NCBI RefSeq assembly: GCF_928368155.1
Contig: NZ_CAKMRU010000001.1
Span: 1 to 64,000 of the forward strand
Length of the DNA: 64,000 nucleotides
From: Anaerococcus ihuae
GTDB taxonomy: Bacteria; Bacillota; Clostridia; Tissierellales; Peptoniphilaceae
Direction of reading: 5' to 3'
Shown: in pieces, positions 60,878 to 64,000 of the stretch
Layout of the letters: every line of letters starts with the position of its first letter
How positions within the stretch are numbered: the stretch's first letter is position 1
Notes under the pieces: generated by a model
Seen by the model: only the letters and a program-made list of their open reading frames with translations
Told to the model about the DNA's origin: nothing
Database searches by the model: none
Made by a program: the position numbers and the translations under genes

Positions 60878-63800
60878 GTGCAATATCATAAAGAGTTATT
60901 TGGTAAAACTGAACGTGTTAGCTTTTCTAAATTTCCTCAAGTTCTTGACTTGCCAAACCTATTAAAAGTTCAAAAAGATTCTTATAGGTGGTTTGTCGAA
61001 GAAGGCTTGGGAGAAATCTTGGAAGATATTTCCCCAATTGAAGATTATAATGGCAATTTAATACTTGAATTTGTCGGATATGATTTTGATGATCAAACAA
61101 AATATACAATAGAAGAAGCAAAATACAAAGATACAACATATTCTAGAGACCTTAAAGTTAAGGCTAGACTTATTAACAAGGAAACTGAAGAAGTAAAAGA
61201 GCAAGAAGTATTTATGGGAGATTTCCCAATGATGACAGATTCAGCAACCTTTGTAATAAACGGTGCAGAAAGAGTTATTGTAAGTCAGCTTGTAAGAAGT
61301 CCTGGAGTTTATTACGCATCAGAGCTTGATAAATCAGGAAACAAAATGTATTCTTCAACAGTTATACCTAACAGAGGAGCATGGATAGAATTTGATACAG
61401 ATGCATCTCATACAGTAAATGTTAGACTTGATCGTACAAGAAAACTTCCAGCTACAACTCTTGTAAGAGCTTTACTTTTTGAAAACGACGAAGAAATAAT
61501 AGAAGCCTTAGGTGATACAGAACATTTAAGAAATACCCTAGAAAAAGAAAATTCAGAAACAAGCGAAGAAGCTTTAATAGAAATTTATAAAAAATTAAAG
61601 CCGGGAGATCCTGCCAGTCTTGAATCTGCACAAAATTTAATAAATAATCTTTTATTCGACGATAGAAGATATGACCTTGCTAAAGTAGGAAGATACAAAT
61701 ACAACAAAAAATTAGCCTTACACAACAGAATTATAGATCAAATTTCTGCAAAAGATGTAGTAAGCGATGAAACAGGTGAGCTTTTTGTAAAAGCTGGAGA
61801 AATGATAGACAGATCTACTGCTATTAATATAGAAAACAGTGGAATTAATGTTGTAGACATAATTGTAAAACAAGAAAACGGTGAGGACAAAGAATTAAGA
61901 ATTTGTGGAAACCACTTTGTGTATCTTGATGCTTTTGAAGAATTAGAAGAATTTGATCTTGAAGATCTTGAATTATCAGAAAAAGTATATTATCCAGTAA
62001 TGAGAGAAATACTTGATGAAAATGAAGATAAAGAATCAATTTTAAATGAAATTGAAAGAAGAAAGAAAGAACTTTGTCCAAAAAATATAGTAAAATCTGA
62101 TATTCTTGCTGCAGTAAACTATCAATTTAACCTTTTTGAAGGAATTGGTGAAGTTGATGATATAGACCACTTAGGAAACAGAAGAGTTAGGGGCGTTGGA
62201 GAATTATTACAAAATCAATTTAGAATTGGTCTTGCAAGAATGGAAAGAGTTGTAAGAGAAAGAATGACAACTCAAGATCCTGACCTTGCAACTCCTCAAG
62301 GACTTATAAATATAAAACCAGTTACAGCAGTAATAAAAGAATTTTTCGGATCCAGTCAGCTTTCACAATTTATGGATCAAACAAATCCAATGAGTGAGCT
62401 AACTCATAAAAGAAGATTATCAGCACTAGGACCAGGTGGACTTTCAAGAGATAGGGCAGGAGTAGAAGTAAGGGACGTTCATGATTCCCACTATGGAAGA
62501 ATTTGTCCAATAGAAACTCCAGAAGGACCAAACATTGGTCTAATAACATCTCTTACAACTTATGCAAGAATAAATAAATATGGATTTATAGAAACACCTT
62601 ACAGAAAAGTTGGAAAAGATGGCCACGTAACAGACGAAATAGATTATCTAACAGCAGATGTTGAAGATAATTTCATAATTGCCCAAGCCAACGAACCACT
62701 TGATGAGAACAATAGATTTATAAATGATCGTGTATCAGGTCGTGGTATTAATGGTGAGAATGATATTTATCCTAGAGAAACTGTAGAATATATGGACGTT
62801 TCTCCTCAACAAATCGTATCAGTTGGAGCAAGTTTAATTCCTTTCCTAGAAAACGACGATTCAACTCGTGCTCTAATGGGTGCCAACATGCAAAGACAAG
62901 CAGTTCCACTTTTAAAATCCCAAGCACCAATAATTGCTACAGGAATTGAACACAGGGCTGCAAAAGATTCAGGAGTTTGTGTAATAAGCAAAAATGCTGG
63001 AGAAGTTGTCTATGTTGGAGATGAAAAAATCAGAATTAAAAGAGATTCTGATGGAGAAATTGATTATTATAGACTTCTTAAATTTAGACGTGCCAATCAA
63101 GGAACAACAATTAACCAAAGACCAATTGTAAAACTTGGAGAACATGTTGAGGCAAATGAAATAATTGCAGATGGTCCTTCAACAGAACAAGGTGAGCTTG
63201 CCCTTGGTAAAAATATCCTTATAGCCTTTACAACATGGGAAGGATATAACTACGAAGATGCTATGCTTTTAAATGAACAATTAGTAATGGATGATGTTCT
63301 TACATCAGTTCACATTGAAGAGCATGAATGCGAAGCTCGTGAGACCAAACTTGGTGCTGAAGAAATAACCAAAGATATCCCAAATGTTGGCGATGACATG
63401 AAGAAAAATCTTGATGAAAATGGAGTTATAAGAATCGGCGCAGAAGTTAAAAGTGGCGATATCTTGGTAGGAAAAGTTTCACCAAAAGGAGAAACTGAAC
63501 TATCTCCAGAAGAAAGATTATTAAGAGCTATCTTTGGAGAAAAAGCTCGTGAAGTTCGTGATACATCTCTTACAGTTCCACACGGAGAAAGTGGTATTGT
63601 TGTTGATGTTAAAGAATACAACAAAAAAGATGGAGATGAATTATCTCCAGGTGTAAATAAAGTAATAAGAGTTTTTGTAGCAACTAAAAGAAAAATCATG
63701 GTTGGAGACAAAATGTGTGGTAGACACGGTAACAAGGGTGTCGTTTCAAGAATTATGCCAAGAGAAGATATGCCTTTCTTACCAGACGGAACTCCAATTC

Positions 63801-64000
63801 AAATTTGCTTGAACCCACTAGGTATTCCTTCACGTATGAATATCGGACAAGTTTTGGAAGTTCACATGGGACTTGCTGCAAGAACTATGGGATGGAAGAT
63901 TGCTACACCAGTATTTGATGGTGCTTTGGATACAGAAATAGAAGAAGCGTTAGAACAAGCTCAAAAAATAGCTCCATATGTAAATAAAACAGGAAAAATC
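60878..64000 (+). CDS. rpoB: DNA-directed RNA polymerase subunit beta, 3' end outside the window
   Basis: Catalytic beta subunit of RNA polymerase. Translation starts at GTG 60878 with AAAGGAG 9 bases upstream: [19 protein letters not shown]. The frame is open to the last base (1041 codons), about 85% of a usual beta subunit. Landmarks are [61 protein letters not shown] and [14 protein letters not shown]. The rifampicin-contact residues seen here (Asp in FMDQ, His in THKRR, Ser in RLSAL) are the sensitive-type ones. rplJ and rplL are not directly upstream, unlike the common order. Confidence 0.97.
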   Translation, partial: MQYHKELFGKTERVSFSKFPQVLDLPNLLKVQKDSYRWFVEEGLGEILEDISPIEDYNGNLILEFVGYDFDDQTKYTIEEAKYKDTTYSRDLKVKARLINKETEEVKEQEVFMGDFPMMTDSATFVINGAERVIVSQLVRSPGVYYASELDKSGNKMYSSTVIPNRGAWIEFDTDASHTVNVRLDRTRKLPATTLVRALLFENDEEIIEALGDTEHLRNTLEKENSETSEEALIEIYKKLKPGDPASLESAQNLINNLLFDDRRYDLAKVGRYKYNKKLALHNRIIDQISAKDVVSDETGELFVKAGEMIDRSTAINIENSGINVVDIIVKQENGEDKELRICGNHFVYLDAFEELEEFDLEDLELSEKVYYPVMREILDENEDKESILNEIERRKKELCPKNIVKSDILAAVNYQFNLFEGIGEVDDIDHLGNRRVRGVGELLQNQFRIGLARMERVVRERMTTQDPDLATPQGLINIKPVTAVIKEFFGSSQLSQFMDQTNPMSELTHKRRLSALGPGGLSRDRAGVEVRDVHDSHYGRICPIETPEGPNIGLITSLTTYARINKYGFIETPYRKVGKDGHVTDEIDYLTADVEDNFIIAQANEPLDENNRFINDRVSGRGINGENDIYPRETVEYMDVSPQQIVSVGASLIPFLENDDSTRALMGANMQRQAVPLLKSQAPIIATGIEHRAAKDSGVCVISKNAGEVVYVGDEKIRIKRDSDGEIDYYRLLKFRRANQGTTINQRPIVKLGEHVEANEIIADGPSTEQGELALGKNILIAFTTWEGYNYEDAMLLNEQLVMDDVLTSVHIEEHECEARETKLGAEEITKDIPNVGDDMKKNLDENGVIRIGAEVKSGDILVGKVSPKGETELSPEERLLRAIFGEKAREVRDTSLTVPHGESGIVVDVKEYNKKDGDELSPGVNKVIRVFVATKRKIMVGDKMCGRHGNKGVVSRIMPREDMPFLPDGTPIQICLNPLGIPSRMNIGQVLEVHMGLAARTMGWKIATPVFDGALDTEIEEALEQAQKIAPYVNKTGKI

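Overview
The window reads as chromosomal DNA of a low-GC, Gram-positive anaerobe. Supporting signs are class III fructose-bisphosphatase, a fused 2-hydroxyacyl-CoA dehydratase activase, a HydE-type radical SAM enzyme, a class B sortase pilus locus, a T-box leader, strong AGGAGG ribosome binding sites and very AT-rich intergenic DNA. The gene set looks most like Peptoniphilaceae (Anaerococcus and relatives); the genus is an inference, not a match result.

Layout. 0-4.4 kb: a compact plus-strand run (SpoIIE-type phosphatase, deoC, alpha-amylase, RNase HI, sugar acetyltransferase). 4.5-8.7 kb: a decayed EamA transporter gene, an IS3-family element, and an IS256-family element sitting inside an 83-84 bp tandem repeat. 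8.8-12.1 kb: argH and an NhaC-family transporter behind a T-box leader whose likely specifier is an arginine codon. 12.2-21.5 kb: a lipase-like hydrolase, an orphan holin/endolysin pair, an sdpR/sdpI immunity pair beside a MacB-like ABC transporter, and a degenerate GH13 protein. 21.7-31.2 kb: housekeeping genes (rpsF-ssb-rpsR), a radical SAM enzyme, the giant dehydratase activase, and a tRNA-Leu with the unusual anticodon AAG. 31.6-39.3 kb: a PTS catabolic island (regulator, galactitol-type EIIA/EIIC/EIIB, class II aldolase, TIM-like isomerase, YjbQ, GH32 beta-fructosidase). 39.5-45.2 kb: a pilus locus in the order of the streptococcal FCT region. 45.3-60.6 kb: a TetR/radical SAM operon, a Na/Pi cotransporter, an ABC exporter, a cell-wall protein with a WalR-like site, HydE, a PHP phosphatase, a coiled-coil surface protein, fbp, and a nitroreductase. 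60.9 kb to the end: rpoB, cut by the window edge.

The most unusual signal is a family of modular palindromic repeats. Two long copies (13.2 and 25.5 kb, opposite orientation) share ends of the type TCAGACTGTTGAC, share an internal palindrome, and each lies between two copies of a transcription-terminator hairpin, as if the element inserts at terminators and duplicates the whole hairpin. Shorter or rearranged relatives lie at 21.5, 52.2, 52.4 and perhaps 54.7 kb. No transposase for them is in the window.
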